64,000 nt of DNA from Massilia sp. METH4 (GTDB taxonomy: Bacteria; Pseudomonadota; Gammaproteobacteria; Burkholderiales; Burkholderiaceae_D), in contig NZ_CP146614.1 in assembly GCF_037094685.1 (NCBI RefSeq), positions 1,922,001-1,986,000 of the forward strand, given 5' to 3'. Below the pieces are notes generated by a model. That model was not told the DNA's origin. It worked only from the letters and a program-made list of their open reading frames with translations, and made no database searches. Shown here one piece after another: positions 37,552-47,335 of the stretch. The position numbers and the translations under genes are program-made. Position 1 is the first letter of the stretch; each line of letters opens with the position of its first letter.

Positions 37552-39261
37552 TCAGTGCCCGGCGTTCGCGGGCTCCTTGAATGTGTCGAGCACGTAGTGG
37601 CTCATATTGTCGGCCAGCACCTGTTCGCCGATGAAGATCTTGCCGGCCTGTTCCTGGCGCAGCAGGTCGGCCTCCTCTTCGCTGTGGGTGCGCACGACGG
37701 TGCGGATATCGGGATTGAGGGTGCGCGCCGTTTCGATCATCGCGCGGACGTGGAACGTATCCGCCGTGGCGATGACGAGCATGCGCGCATGGGCGATGTG
37801 GGCCTGGATCAGCACGGCCGGCTCGCCCGCGTTGCCCGCCACGGCGGGGATGCCGTCGCGCCGCAGTTCGTCGACGAGCTCGCGGTTCTGTTCCGCCACG
37901 ATGTAGTGGATGCCATGCTCGTTGAGCGTGCGGGCAATGTGGCGGCCGACGCGGCCATAGCCCACTAGCACTACCTGGCCGGACAGCTTGGTGCGCGCCG
38001 TGGTGGTAGGCAATTCCGCGAGCGGGTCGGCCGGCCGGTCGAATTTCGCCGCCAGCCGCGCGTTGCGGCCGAGCCAGCGCTCCAGCGGGCCGGTGGCCGC
38101 GAACACGAGCGGGTTCAGGGCGATCGAGATGATGGCGCCTGCCAGCAGCAGGCTCTGGCCCGCTTGCGGCATGAGCTTCAGCGAAATGCCCAGCGCGGCC
38201 AGGATGAACGAGAATTCGCCGATCTGTGCCAGGCTGGCCGAGACCATCAGCGCCGTCTTGGCCGGGTAGCGCAGCAGCACCACCAGCAGGAAGGCCGCCA
38301 GCGACTTGCCGAAGATGATGATGGCCACCACGGCCAGCAGTTGCAGCGGCTGCTCCAGGATGATGCCCGGTTCGAACAGCATGCCGACGGAGACGAAGAA
38401 CAGCACCGCGAACGCGTCGCGCAGCGGCAGCGATTCCTGCGCCGCGCGGTGCGCCAGCGCCGATTCGCGCAGCACCATGCCGGCAAAGAAGGCGCCCAGC
38501 GCGAAGGAGATGCCGAACAGCTTGGTGGCGCCGTACGCGATGCCGACGGCGGCGGCGATCACGCACAGCGTAAACAGCTCACGCGAGCCGGTGCGCGCTA
38601 CCTGCCACAGGATCCATGGAAACAGCTTGCGCCCCACCACCAGCATGAAGGCGACGAACACGGCCACCTTGCCCAGCGTGAGGGCCAGCGTCGTCCAGAG
38701 GTTCGCGCCGGGATCGACGCCGGCGGCCTCGCCGCCCAGCGAGGGCGCCAGCGCCGGCAGCAGCACCAGCACGATCACGGTGACGAGGTCTTCGACGACG
38801 AGCCAGCCGACGGCGATGCGGCCGTTGAAGGTGTCGAGGATGCCCCGCTCCTCCAGCGCGCGCAGCAGCACCACGGTGCTGGCGACGGATAGCGCCAGGC
38901 CGAACACGAGCCCGCCGCCGACCGGCCAGCCCCACCAGTGGGCCAGGCCCATGCCCATCGCGGTGGCGGCGGCGATCTGCAGCACGGCGCCGGGCAGCGC
39001 CACCTTGCGCACTTCCCACAGGTCATCCAGCGAGAAATGCAGCCCCACGCCGAACATCATCAGCATCACGCCGATCTCGGCAAGCTGGCCAGCCAGGGCG
39101 GCATCGGCAACGAAGCCGGGCGTGGCGGGACCGAGGAGGATGCCGGCGGCGAGATAGCCGACGAGGGCGGGGAGCTTGAGGCGGGCGGCGATGAAGCCGA
39201 GAACGAGGCCGAAGCCGAGGGCGGCGGCGATGGTGGTGATCAGGCTGACGTCATGGGGCAT
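37552..39261 (-). CDS. ybaL: Monovalent cation:proton antiporter, YbaL/KefB type
   Basis: A 569-residue CPA2-family protein. The N-terminal exchanger domain has about twelve membrane segments (LVGYLAAGILLGPATPGF, and LRESALAHRAAQESLPLRDAFAVLFFVSVGM, key FAVLFFVSVGM). The C-terminal cytosolic RCK/TrkA-N domain has the nucleotide site VVLVGYGRVGRHIARTL. Length and order match YbaL better than glutathione-gated KefB/C, but the gating ligand is uncertain. ATG 39261 gives MPHDVSLITTIAAALGFGL, close to YbaL; the frame upstream is not conserved. Its stop lies only about 30 bp beyond the IS110 right end, so the insertion just misses the gene. Confidence 0.87.
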   Translation of the reverse strand: MPHDVSLITTIAAALGFGLVLGFIAARLKLPALVGYLAAGILLGPATPGFVADAALAGQLAEIGVMLMMFGVGLHFSLDDLWEVRKVALPGAVLQIAAATAMGMGLAHWWGWPVGGGLVFGLALSVASTVVLLRALEERGILDTFNGRIAVGWLVVEDLVTVIVLVLLPALAPSLGGEAAGVDPGANLWTTLALTLGKVAVFVAFMLVVGRKLFPWILWQVARTGSRELFTLCVIAAAVGIAYGATKLFGISFALGAFFAGMVLRESALAHRAAQESLPLRDAFAVLFFVSVGMLFEPGIILEQPLQLLAVVAIIIFGKSLAAFLLVVLLRYPAKTALMVSASLAQIGEFSFILAALGISLKLMPQAGQSLLLAGAIISIALNPLVFAATGPLERWLGRNARLAAKFDRPADPLAELPTTTARTKLSGQVVLVGYGRVGRHIARTLNEHGIHYIVAEQNRELVDELRRDGIPAVAGNAGEPAVLIQAHIAHARMLVIATADTFHVRAMIETARTLNPDIRTVVRTHSEEEADLLRQEQAGKIFIGEQVLADNMSHYVLDTFKEPANAGH

Positions 39262-39370
39262 GCAAGCGGGGTTCCTTTCGGTGGAGTGCGAGGCGGCACA
39301 TGCCGCCCCTTGCCGAAAGTATAAACGCGAGCCGCCCCGGGCCCGCGCCGTTTTTCCCGCTATTTGTCTT

Positions 39371-40498
39371 TTACACCTTGCGCACGACCACGCTGCCGAT
39401 CGAGTAGCCGGCACCGAACGAGCAGATCACGCCATACGCGCCCGCCGGCAGGTCGTCCTGGTACTTGTGGAAGGCGATGATCGAACCGGCGGACGATGTA
39501 TTGGCATACGTGTCCAGCACCACCGGCGCTTCTTCCGCCGTGGCATCGCGGCCGAGGATCAGGCGGGCGATCAGCTGGTTCATGTTCAGGTTGGCCTGGT
39601 GCAGCCAGTAGCGGCCGATCTGTTCGACCTGCAGGCCGGCGCTGGCGATCGAGTTCTTGATCATCTCGGCGGCCATCGGGCACACGTCCTTGAACACCTT
39701 GCGGCCCTGCTGCTTGAACAGCTTGTCGGGCTGGCCCACGCCGGCTTCGTCGAAGCGGTTCATGAAGCCGAAGTTGTTGCGGATATTGTTCGAGAACGAC
39801 GTCTTGAGCTTCATGTCCACGATCTCGAACTGATGTTCCGACACGGCGGTATCGCGCGGCTCGATCACCATCGCCGTGCAGGCATCGCCAAAGATGAAAT
39901 GGCTGTCGCGGTCGCGGTAGTCCAGGTGCCCGCTGGTGATTTCCGGATTGAGCACGAGCACGGCGCGCGCCTGGCCCGTCTGCACGGCCGTCGCGCCGGT
40001 CTGGATGCCGAAGGTGGCGGACGAGCAGGCCACGTTCATGTCGAAGCCGAAGCCGTCGATGCCCAGCGCCTGCTGCACCTCGATCGCCATGGCCGGGTAG
40101 GCGCGCTGCATGTTCGAGCAGGCCACGATCACCATGTCGATGTCCGACGGCTGGCGCTGCGCGCGTGCCAGCGCTTCCCTGGCGGCGGCGACGCAGATTT
40201 CCGCCTGCAGCGACAGTTCCTCGTTGGCGCGCTCGGGAATGCGCGGCGCCATCCGCGTCGGATCGAGGATGCCTTCCTTGTCCATTACATAGCGCGACTT
40301 GATGCCCGAGGCCTTTTCGATGAAGGCGGTGGACGAGGGCTCGAGCGCCGTGACGGTGCCGGCCTCGATGGCGGCCGCATGCTCGGCGTTGAACAGCTCC
40401 ACGTAGGCGTTAAAGGCTTGCACCAGTTCTTCGTTCGAGATCGCGTGCGGCGGCGTGAACAGCCCGGTACCGCTGATAACGGCTTGTTTCATAAGCAA
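39371..40498 (-). CDS. 3-oxoacyl-ACP synthase III family protein (375 residues)
   Basis: A KASIII-fold condensing enzyme starting fatty-acid or related chains from acyl-CoA and malonyl-ACP. The catalytic triad is present: Cys158 ([12 protein letters not shown]), His ([11 protein letters not shown]) and Asn ([11 protein letters not shown]). At 375 residues it is longer than E. coli FabH (317), with an extra segment after [11 protein letters not shown]. This fits the separate group of longer KASIII proteins found in betaproteobacteria and others. It is not in a fab operon, so a role in housekeeping initiation is uncertain. Confidence 0.85.
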   Translation of the reverse strand: MLMKQAVISGTGLFTPPHAISNEELVQAFNAYVELFNAEHAAAIEAGTVTALEPSSTAFIEKASGIKSRYVMDKEGILDPTRMAPRIPERANEELSLQAEICVAAAREALARAQRQPSDIDMVIVACSNMQRAYPAMAIEVQQALGIDGFGFDMNVACSSATFGIQTGATAVQTGQARAVLVLNPEITSGHLDYRDRDSHFIFGDACTAMVIEPRDTAVSEHQFEIVDMKLKTSFSNNIRNNFGFMNRFDEAGVGQPDKLFKQQGRKVFKDVCPMAAEMIKNSIASAGLQVEQIGRYWLHQANLNMNQLIARLILGRDATAEEAPVVLDTYANTSSAGSIIAFHKYQDDLPAGAYGVICSFGAGYSIGSVVVRKV

Positions 40499-40585
40499 AC
40501 TTTCGAATTCGTTAAGGGCGCAAGCGCCGCTGAGGCGCAGATTCTACCTGAGAAATAACATGGAAAACCGCATCGAAAATTGACG

Positions 40586-40613
40586 CAAAAAAACGACGCC
40601 CGTGGACGTCGTT
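40586..40613 (-). terminator. Terminator of the CtpA-type protease gene
   Basis: AACGACG (40592-40598) and CGTCGTT (40607-40613) form the stem; the A run at 40586-40593 becomes a U run on the minus-strand transcript. It lies 24 bp past the stop codon. Confidence 0.8.
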
Positions 40614-40636
40614 GCGGTGCCGGCACATGGCCGCGG

Positions 40637-42058
40637 TCACTTCGCGGCCGCCTGCACGATTGCCGATTCCGGCTTGGCCGTCTGCACCGGCAAGCCTTTC
40701 AGGTGGTTCAGCGCCTGGGCCAGCTGGAAGTCCCCCGTGCCGCCGTACTCGAGCGGCTTGCGCTTTTTCTCCAGCGCCAGGATGCGCGCCTGTTCCTCCA
40801 GCTCGTCGCGGCGCTCCTTCGCGGCTTCTTCCTCGCGATCGTTGGCCAGGTGGCGCGTCAGGTCGGCTTCGCGCATGCGCAGCGCGTTCAGCCCGTCGCC
40901 ATCGGGGTATTCGTTCACCAGCAGGTCGGGCACGATGCCCTTGGCCTGGATCGCGCGGCCGTGCGGCGTGTAGTAGCGCGCCGTGGTCAGCTTGAGCGCA
41001 GTGTCGGCCGTCAGCTGGCGGATCGTCTGCACCGAACCCTTGCCGAAGGTTTGCGTGCCGATGATCGTGGCGCGCTTGTAATCCTGCAGCGCGCCGGCCA
41101 CGATCTCCGAGGCGGAGGCAGACCCGGTATTGACCAGCACGGCCAGCGGCACGCGCCGGACCGCTTCGGGCAGGCGCGCCAGCGGGTCGCTGTCGCTGCG
41201 CAGCGAGTAGTACTCGGCGCGGGCATAGTAAATCTGTTTCGAGTCCGGCAGCTGGCCGTTGGTGGACACCACCGGCGTATCCTTCGGGAGGAAGGCCGCG
41301 GCCACGCCGATCGCCCCCTGCAGCACGCCACCGGGATCGTTGCGCAGGTCGAGCACCATGCCCTTCAGGTTCGGTTCTTGCCGGTACAGCTCGGTGATCT
41401 TGGCGGCCAGGTCATCGACCGTGGGTTCCTGGAACTGGGCCACGCGCAGCCATGCATAGCCGGGCTCGACGATCTTGCCCTTCACGCTCTTCTGCAAGAT
41501 TTCCTCGCGCACGAGGCTGAACGTGAGCGGCTGCGGCTCGTCCTCGCGCAGCACCGTCAGCGTGACCTTGCTGTGCGGTTCGCCGCGCATCTTCTTCACC
41601 GATTCGTCCAGCGACAGACCCTTCAGCGGCATCGAATCGAGGCGCGTGATGAGGTCGCCGGCCTTGATGCCGGCGCGGTAGGCGGGCGAGTCTTCGATGG
41701 GGGCCACGATACGGATATAGCCTTCATCGCTCTGGGCGATCTCGATGCCCAGGCCCACGAAGCGGCCTTGCGAGCCTTCGCGTAACTCGGCATAGGCTTT
41801 CTTGTCGAGGTAGGCCGAGTGCGGATCGAGCGAGGCGACCATGCCCGAGATGGCTTCGGTGAGCAGCTTCTTGTCCTCGACCTGTTCGACATAATCGGAC
41901 TTGATCAGGCCATACACGTCGGCCAGCTGGCGCAACTCTTCCAGCGGCAGGGCAGGCTCCGCGGCGCGCTGCGCCATCGCCGAAAATTGCAGCGAGACGG
42001 CAATGCCGGCCACCACGCCAACGCCGACGAGGCCGGCGCTCTTCAGTTTCTTACCCAT
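40637..42058 (-). CDS. ctpA: C-terminal processing serine protease (S41, CtpA)
   Basis: A 473-residue periplasmic tail-specific protease. An N-terminal signal/anchor segment (LKSAGLVGVGVVAGIAVSL) precedes the PDZ domain (VGLGIEIAQSDEGYIRIVAP then IKAGDLITRLDSMPLKG, trimmed) and the protease domain. The latter has the catalytic Ser in VNTGSASASEIVAGAL and Lys in GTQTFGKGSVQT. Members trim or turn over envelope proteins and cell-wall hydrolases, usually with a lipoprotein partner; none is seen nearby. It has its own terminator. Confidence 0.93.
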   Translation of the reverse strand: MGKKLKSAGLVGVGVVAGIAVSLQFSAMAQRAAEPALPLEELRQLADVYGLIKSDYVEQVEDKKLLTEAISGMVASLDPHSAYLDKKAYAELREGSQGRFVGLGIEIAQSDEGYIRIVAPIEDSPAYRAGIKAGDLITRLDSMPLKGLSLDESVKKMRGEPHSKVTLTVLREDEPQPLTFSLVREEILQKSVKGKIVEPGYAWLRVAQFQEPTVDDLAAKITELYRQEPNLKGMVLDLRNDPGGVLQGAIGVAAAFLPKDTPVVSTNGQLPDSKQIYYARAEYYSLRSDSDPLARLPEAVRRVPLAVLVNTGSASASEIVAGALQDYKRATIIGTQTFGKGSVQTIRQLTADTALKLTTARYYTPHGRAIQAKGIVPDLLVNEYPDGDGLNALRMREADLTRHLANDREEEAAKERRDELEEQARILALEKKRKPLEYGGTGDFQLAQALNHLKGLPVQTAKPESAIVQAAAK

Positions 42059-42378
42059 GTGATCGCCCTTCCTGACACGCAGCGGTCACTCGACGGCTGC
42101 CGGTCCAGTATAAACCCGATTTCCGCGGAATGTGGCGGCGGGTACGGCGGGGCGCGCATCGTTTGCGGGATTTTCAGCCCGGCTTGCCGGAACCGTTATC
42201 GCGCCGCCAACGTCGTGCCCGCCGAGGACTTGTACGGCCGCGTTAATGTGAGTTACCAATTGTAAGAATGCCGGAAAGCCATGAAATCGCGACCTACACT
42301 GGGCCCGTATTTCTCTCTACCCTGAAGTGGTTTTGGCCTGCGCCTCCAAGCGCAGGCTTTTTTTTGCACGGAGCATTC
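42059..42378 (+). promoter_or_regulatory. 320-bp divergent region with an attenuator or sRNA terminator
   Basis: No protein gene. A perfect intrinsic terminator, GCCTGCGC (42336-42343) paired with GCGCAGGC (42350-42357) then eight T, stops 13 bp before the next start codon. No gene upstream on this strand needs terminating, so it suggests either attenuation of the downstream gene or the 3' end of a small RNA. GTTAC-N5-GTAAG at 42252-42266 vaguely resembles an envelope-stress (CpxR-like) direct repeat. Confidence 0.5.
42336..42365 (+). terminator. Intrinsic terminator just before a start codon
   Basis: An 8-bp G/C-rich stem (42336-42343 with 42350-42357), a 6-nt loop and eight consecutive T (42358-42365). 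The following ATG is at 42379. Confidence 0.85.
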
Positions 42379-42927
42379 ATGAATATGTGGAAGAAGGGCG
42401 CGGCCGCGCTGGCCGCCGCGCTGCTGGTGACGGGCACGGCAAGCGCGCTGCCGATGATGGAGATGCGTGCGCAGGACCTGCTGATGATGGCGCCCGCGCT
42501 GAAGGAGTCGCTGAAGCTTAATGCGAACCAGCAGACCTTGTGGCAGCAGACCGAAGGCAAGACGCGCACGCTGTTGCGCGAGCGGCAGTCGCGCACCGAG
42601 AGGATGCAGGCCGGCACCTTGCAGGTTCTGCAAGGCAAGGACGTCGAATTGCGCGACCTGGCGGGCGCGCTCGATGCGGAGAACGCCCTCCAGCAAGCCG
42701 AGGAAAAGCAGTTGCGCGAATGGTGGCTGACGGTGAACGACGCGCTCGACGAGACGCAGCGCCGCGCGGTGGCCGTGTTCCTCGCCGAGCAGTTGCAGCG
42801 CAAGCCGGAAGGGCCGGGCGGCGGCAATGGCGGGCCCCCGCGCGGCGAGGGCGGCGGTGGGGGACACCGCGGCGGCCCCGGCGGCATGGGTGGTGGTGCA
42901 GGCGGCGGGATCAGCATCGGCCGCTGA
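42379..42927 (+). CDS. Spy/CpxP-like periplasmic protein with a glycine-rich tail
   Basis: A 182-residue exported protein. The signal peptide (WKKGAAALAAALLVTGTASA) is followed by a helical domain with LKESLKLNANQQTLWQQ and TRTLLRERQSRTERMQ, resembling the LTxxQ repeats of Spy and CpxP. These are envelope chaperones or stress-response modulators. After residue 145 the chain becomes Gly/Pro/Arg-rich (GEGGGGGHRGGPGG), probably disordered. ATG 42379 has GGAGCATTC before it. The immediately preceding terminator suggests controlled read-through. Function is inferred from weak similarity. Confidence 0.6.
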   Translation: MNMWKKGAAALAAALLVTGTASALPMMEMRAQDLLMMAPALKESLKLNANQQTLWQQTEGKTRTLLRERQSRTERMQAGTLQVLQGKDVELRDLAGALDAENALQQAEEKQLREWWLTVNDALDETQRRAVAVFLAEQLQRKPEGPGGGNGGPPRGEGGGGGHRGGPGGMGGGAGGGISIGR

Positions 42928-43073
42928 CCTTCGGCGGCTACGAGAGTGCGCCGGCCGGCAACCTCGTGTACGCTAACGGATGAGGTCACGCGACACCGCG
43001 CGTGGCCCGAATCCAAGAGTCAACCCGGGACCGGCCCCCACGAAGGATCGCTCCCTTTTCCGAAAGCGGCCAC

Positions 43074-45122
43074 GTGAAACGACACCTCCTTTCCACCCTC
43101 ATCCTCGCCCTGTGCGGCGGCGCGGCCATCGCCGCCACCGCCGTGCCATCCTCCGGCATCGACACACAGTACATCGACCATGGCGTGCGCGTGCAAGACG
43201 ATTTCTTCGAACACCTCAATGGCGGCTGGCTGAAGACGGCCGAGATCCCGGCCGACAAGGCGAGCTGGGGCTCGTTCATGAAGCTGCGCGACGACACGCT
43301 GCCTCAGCTGCGCGGCATCATCGAAGACCTGGCGAAGCAGAAGGGCTTGCAGGGCGACGAGCGGAAGATCGCCGACCTGTATGCCAGCTACATGGACGAG
43401 AAAAAGCTCGATGCGCTGGGGATCAAGCCGCTGCAGGCTGAGCTGGCGCGCATCGCCGCCGTGAAGGACAAGGCCGCCATTCCCGCGCTGGTCGCGCACC
43501 TGAACCGCCTCGGCGTGGTGACGCCGTACGCCGTGCGCGTCTCGCAGGATGCCCGGGAATCGTCGCGCTACGCCGTCTACGTGGCGCAAAGCGGCCTGGG
43601 CCTGCCGGACCGCGACTACTACCTGAAGAAGGACGACGCCAAGCTGGCCGACGCGCTCGCCAAGTACGAGCTGCACATCGCGAAGGTGCTGGCCTTGGCT
43701 GGACACAAGGATGCCGCGGCCCAGGCAAAGCACATCGTGGCGCTGGAAACGGCGCTGGCGCAGGCGCAGTGGACCAAGGTGGAAAACCGCGATCCCGTGA
43801 AGCGCCACAACAAGGTGCCGATCGACCAGCTGGCCGCGCTCGCACCCGGCTACGACTGGCAGGGCACGCTCGCCGCCGGCGGCATCGGCACCAGGACGGC
43901 TCAGTCTCCCGCTCAGTTTCCCAATTACGTCATCGTCATGCAGCCCAGCTACCTGCAAGGCTTTGCCAAGACGCTGAACGATACCGACCTGGCCACCTGG
44001 AAGTCGTACTTCACCTGGCAACTGCTGCGCGACGCGTCGCCATACCTGTCGAAGCCGTTCGCGGACGCGCACTTCGCCTTCTACGGCACGGTGCTGACGG
44101 GCGTGACGGAACAGCCGCCGCGCTGGAAGCGGGGCGTGGGCGTGGTCGAGGGCGCGATCGGCGAAGGGCTGGGCAAGCTGTACGTGGCGCAGTACTTCCC
44201 GCCGGAGCGCAAGGAAAGGATGGAAAAGCTCGTCGCAAACCTGCTGGTGGCATACCGGCAGAGCATCGACACGCTGGACTGGATGGGCCCGGAGACCAAG
44301 AAAGAAGCGCAAGCCAAGCTGGCCAAGTTCACCCCGAAGATCGGTTACCCGGACAAGTGGCGCGACTACGCGAAATTCAAGACCGTGAAGGGCGACCTGG
44401 TGGGCAACCTGCGCCGCGCCGCCGAATTCGACTACGACCGCAATATCGCCAAGCTGGGCCAGCCGATCGACCGCACCGAATGGGGCATGACGCCGCAGAC
44501 GGTGAACGCCTACTACCGCTCCACGACGAACGAGATCGTGTTCCCGGCCGCGATCCTGCAACCGCCGTTCTTCGATGCGAAGGCCGACGACGCGGTGAAC
44601 TACGGCGCAATCGGCGCCGTGATCGGCCACGAGATCAGCCACGGCTTCGACGATTCGGGCAGCCAGTCCGACGGCGACGGCAACCTGCGCAACTGGTGGA
44701 CCGACCAGGACCGCGCCAACTTCAAGGCCAAGACCGACCGGCTGGTGGCGCAGTACGATGGCTACAGCCCGCTGCCCGGCTACAACGTGAACGGCAAGCT
44801 GACCCTGGGCGAGAATATCGCCGACAACTCGGGCCTGGCGATCGCCTACAAGGCCTACAAGCTGTCGCTGAACGGCCAGAGCGCGCCGGTGATCGACGGC
44901 CTGACCGGCGAGCAGCGCTTCTACATGGGCTTCGGCCAGGTCTGGCGTTCGAAGATGCGCGAGGCGCAGCAGATCGTGCAGGTGAAGACCGACCCGCATT
45001 CGCCGGGCCGCTTCCGGGCCAACGGCACCGTGGTCAACCAGCCTGGCTTCTACGAGGCGTTCGGCGTGAAGGAAGGCGACAAGCTGTATCTGAAGCCGGA
45101 AGAGCGTGTGATCATCTGGTAA
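43074..45122 (+). CDS. M13-family zinc metallopeptidase (first of two)
   Basis: A 682-residue exported neprilysin/PepO-type oligopeptidase. The signal peptide (KRHLLSTLILALCGG) lies before the M13 N-terminal domain (VQDDFFEHLNGGWLKTAEIPADK, key FEHLNGGWL). The catalytic site is His519-Glu520-x2-His523 (IGHEISHGFDD), with the third ligand in LTLGENIADNSGL and substrate residues NAYYRSTTNEIVFPAAILQPPFF (key NEIVFPA). It ends in the conserved PEERVIIW. GTG 43074 is the start because the paralogue begins identically at KRHLLS. Likely periplasmic peptide degradation. Confidence 0.92.
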   Translation: MKRHLLSTLILALCGGAAIAATAVPSSGIDTQYIDHGVRVQDDFFEHLNGGWLKTAEIPADKASWGSFMKLRDDTLPQLRGIIEDLAKQKGLQGDERKIADLYASYMDEKKLDALGIKPLQAELARIAAVKDKAAIPALVAHLNRLGVVTPYAVRVSQDARESSRYAVYVAQSGLGLPDRDYYLKKDDAKLADALAKYELHIAKVLALAGHKDAAAQAKHIVALETALAQAQWTKVENRDPVKRHNKVPIDQLAALAPGYDWQGTLAAGGIGTRTAQSPAQFPNYVIVMQPSYLQGFAKTLNDTDLATWKSYFTWQLLRDASPYLSKPFADAHFAFYGTVLTGVTEQPPRWKRGVGVVEGAIGEGLGKLYVAQYFPPERKERMEKLVANLLVAYRQSIDTLDWMGPETKKEAQAKLAKFTPKIGYPDKWRDYAKFKTVKGDLVGNLRRAAEFDYDRNIAKLGQPIDRTEWGMTPQTVNAYYRSTTNEIVFPAAILQPPFFDAKADDAVNYGAIGAVIGHEISHGFDDSGSQSDGDGNLRNWWTDQDRANFKAKTDRLVAQYDGYSPLPGYNVNGKLTLGENIADNSGLAIAYKAYKLSLNGQSAPVIDGLTGEQRFYMGFGQVWRSKMREAQQIVQVKTDPHSPGRFRANGTVVNQPGFYEAFGVKEGDKLYLKPEERVIIW

Positions 45123-45166
45123 CGAGCATCTGGTAATGAGCATCCGGTAAGTCCACGCTGTACTCC

Positions 45167-45198
45167 GCAAAAAGACCACATGCCCGTGGTCTTTTTGC
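45167..45198 (+). terminator. Terminator between the two M13 peptidase genes
   Basis: GCAAAAAGACCAC (45167-45179) pairs with GTGGTCTTTTTGC (45186-45198), ending in a T run. The two paralogues are therefore likely separate transcripts. Confidence 0.85.
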
Positions 45199-45280
45199 AT
45201 TCATGGCAAACCGGTATGGTATTGTCGATCGACCGGCATCCGTCCGGACAATACATCGTCTTCTACAAGAGGGAAATACC

Positions 45281-47323
45281 TTGAAACGACACCTGTTAAG
45301 TGCATTGACGCTGAGCCTCCTGGCCGGCGTGTGCGGCTTCGCAAACGCGGCCGACCAGGCCCCGGCCGGCAAGGCGGCATCGGGCATCGCCATCGAATAC
45401 ATCGACCCATCCGTGCGCGCCCAGGACGATTTCTTCGTCCATACCAACGGCAAGTGGCTGGCCACCACCGAGATCCCGGCCGACAAAGCGAGCTGGGGCT
45501 CGTTCCACAAGCTGCACGAGGATACCCAGCCGCAGCTGCGCAAGATCATCGAGGATGCCGCGGCCGGCGCCAAGGATGCCGACCAGCAGCGCATCGGCGA
45601 CTTTTACGCCAGCTTCATGGATGAAGCCCGCGTCGAGCAACTGGGCGCCACGCCGATCAAGGGCGAGTTGAGCAAGATTGCCGCCATTGCAGACAAGAAG
45701 GCGCTGCCGCAACTGTTCGCGCACTTCAACCGCTTCGGCGTAACGGCGCCGATCAACCTGACGATCCACCAGGACAACAAGGATTCGACCAAGTACGTGG
45801 TCGACTTCTTCCAGGATGGCCTGGGTTTGCCCGACCGCGATTATTACCTGAAGAAGGACGATGCCAAGCTGGCCGATGCGCTGGCCAAGTACGAAGTCCA
45901 CGTGGCGAAGATGCTGACCCTGGCCGGCGATGCGAATGCCGCCGCCAATGCCAAGGCCATCGTGGCCTTCGAGACCGAGATCGCCAATATCCAGTGGAGC
46001 AAGGTGGAATTGCGCGACCCGGTGAAGGCGTACAACAAGTACGACATCGCCAAGGTCGGCGAACTGATGCCGGGCTTCGACTGGCAGGCCTACCTGGCAG
46101 CGACCGGCGTGCAGGGCAAGGTTTCGTATGTGATCGTCAGCCAGCCGACCTACCTGCAGGCGCTGGACAAGGTGCTGGCGAACACCCCGCTGGAGACGGT
46201 CAAAGCGTATGCGCAGTGGCAGCTCGTGCATGACGCGGCGCCCTACCTGTCGAAGGCCTTCGTCGACGAGAACTTCGCCTTCTACGGCACCACGCTGTCC
46301 GGCGCGACCGAGAACCGGCCGCGCTGGAAGCGCGCCGTGAGTTCCACCGAAGCCGCGTTGGGCGAGGCGATCGGCAAGGTCTACGTGCAGCAGCATTTCC
46401 CGGCCGAATACAAGGCACGCATGGAAGTGCTGGTGAAGAACCTCCTGACGGCGTTCAAGCAGAGCATCAATACGCTGGACTGGATGACGCCGGCGACCAA
46501 GAAGGAAGCGCAGGCCAAGCTGGCCAAGTTCACGACCAAGATCGGCTACCCGAACAAGTGGCGCGATTACTCCGCGCTGACGGTGAAGCGCGACGACCTG
46601 CTGGGTAACGTGATGCGCGGGAACGAGTTCAACTACAACAAGGAGTTGAACAAGCTGGGCAAGCCGATCGACCGCGACGAGTGGCTGATGACGCCGCAGA
46701 CGGTGAACGCCTACTACAACCCGGAAATGAACGAGATCGTGTTCCCGGCCTCGATACTGCAGCCGCCGTTCTTCGATCCGAAAGCCGACGATGCCGTGAA
46801 CTACGGCGCGATCGGCGGCGTGATCGGCCACGAGATCAGCCACGGCTTCGACGACCAGGGCGCCCAGTACGATGGCGACGGCAACCTGCGCGACTGGTGG
46901 AGCCCGGCCGACCACAAGAACTTCAAGGCCAAGACGAGCCAGCTGGTGGCGCAATACGGCGCCTACAGCCCGCTGCCCGGCTATAACGTGAACGGCGAGC
47001 TGACGCTCGGCGAGAACATCGGCGACAACTCCGGCCTGGCCGTGGCCTACAAGGCCTACAAGCTGTCGCTGAAGGGCAAGAAGGCACCGGTGATCGACGG
47101 CCTGACGGGCGACCAGCGCTTCTACATGGGCTGGGCGCAGGTGTGGCGCATGAAGATGCGCGAACCGGCGCAGATCGTGCAGATCAAGACCGACCCGCAC
47201 GCCCCGGGCCAGTTCCGCGCCAACGGCACCATGCGCAACCAGCCGGGCTTCTACGAGGCCTTCAAGGTGAAGCAGGGCGACAAGATGTACCTGCCGCCGA
47301 AGGAGCGCGTGATCATCTGGTAA
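45281..47323 (+). CDS. M13-family zinc metallopeptidase (second of two)
   Basis: A 680-residue paralogue of the preceding gene, from a tandem duplication. The signal peptide is KRHLLSALTLSLLAGVCGFA. The domain order is the same, with the HEISH site at His517-Glu518-x2-His521, ENIGDNSGLAVAYKAYKL and the terminal PKERVIIW. The middle domain around residues 130-220 differs most between copies, which could give different peptide preferences. Start TTG 45281 is behind AAGAGGGAAATACC and aligns with the paralogue; the ATG-less extension upstream is rejected. Confidence 0.92.
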   Translation: MKRHLLSALTLSLLAGVCGFANAADQAPAGKAASGIAIEYIDPSVRAQDDFFVHTNGKWLATTEIPADKASWGSFHKLHEDTQPQLRKIIEDAAAGAKDADQQRIGDFYASFMDEARVEQLGATPIKGELSKIAAIADKKALPQLFAHFNRFGVTAPINLTIHQDNKDSTKYVVDFFQDGLGLPDRDYYLKKDDAKLADALAKYEVHVAKMLTLAGDANAAANAKAIVAFETEIANIQWSKVELRDPVKAYNKYDIAKVGELMPGFDWQAYLAATGVQGKVSYVIVSQPTYLQALDKVLANTPLETVKAYAQWQLVHDAAPYLSKAFVDENFAFYGTTLSGATENRPRWKRAVSSTEAALGEAIGKVYVQQHFPAEYKARMEVLVKNLLTAFKQSINTLDWMTPATKKEAQAKLAKFTTKIGYPNKWRDYSALTVKRDDLLGNVMRGNEFNYNKELNKLGKPIDRDEWLMTPQTVNAYYNPEMNEIVFPASILQPPFFDPKADDAVNYGAIGGVIGHEISHGFDDQGAQYDGDGNLRDWWSPADHKNFKAKTSQLVAQYGAYSPLPGYNVNGELTLGENIGDNSGLAVAYKAYKLSLKGKKAPVIDGLTGDQRFYMGWAQVWRMKMREPAQIVQIKTDPHAPGQFRANGTMRNQPGFYEAFKVKQGDKMYLPPKERVIIW

Positions 47324-47335
47324 GGTGGTCGCATG

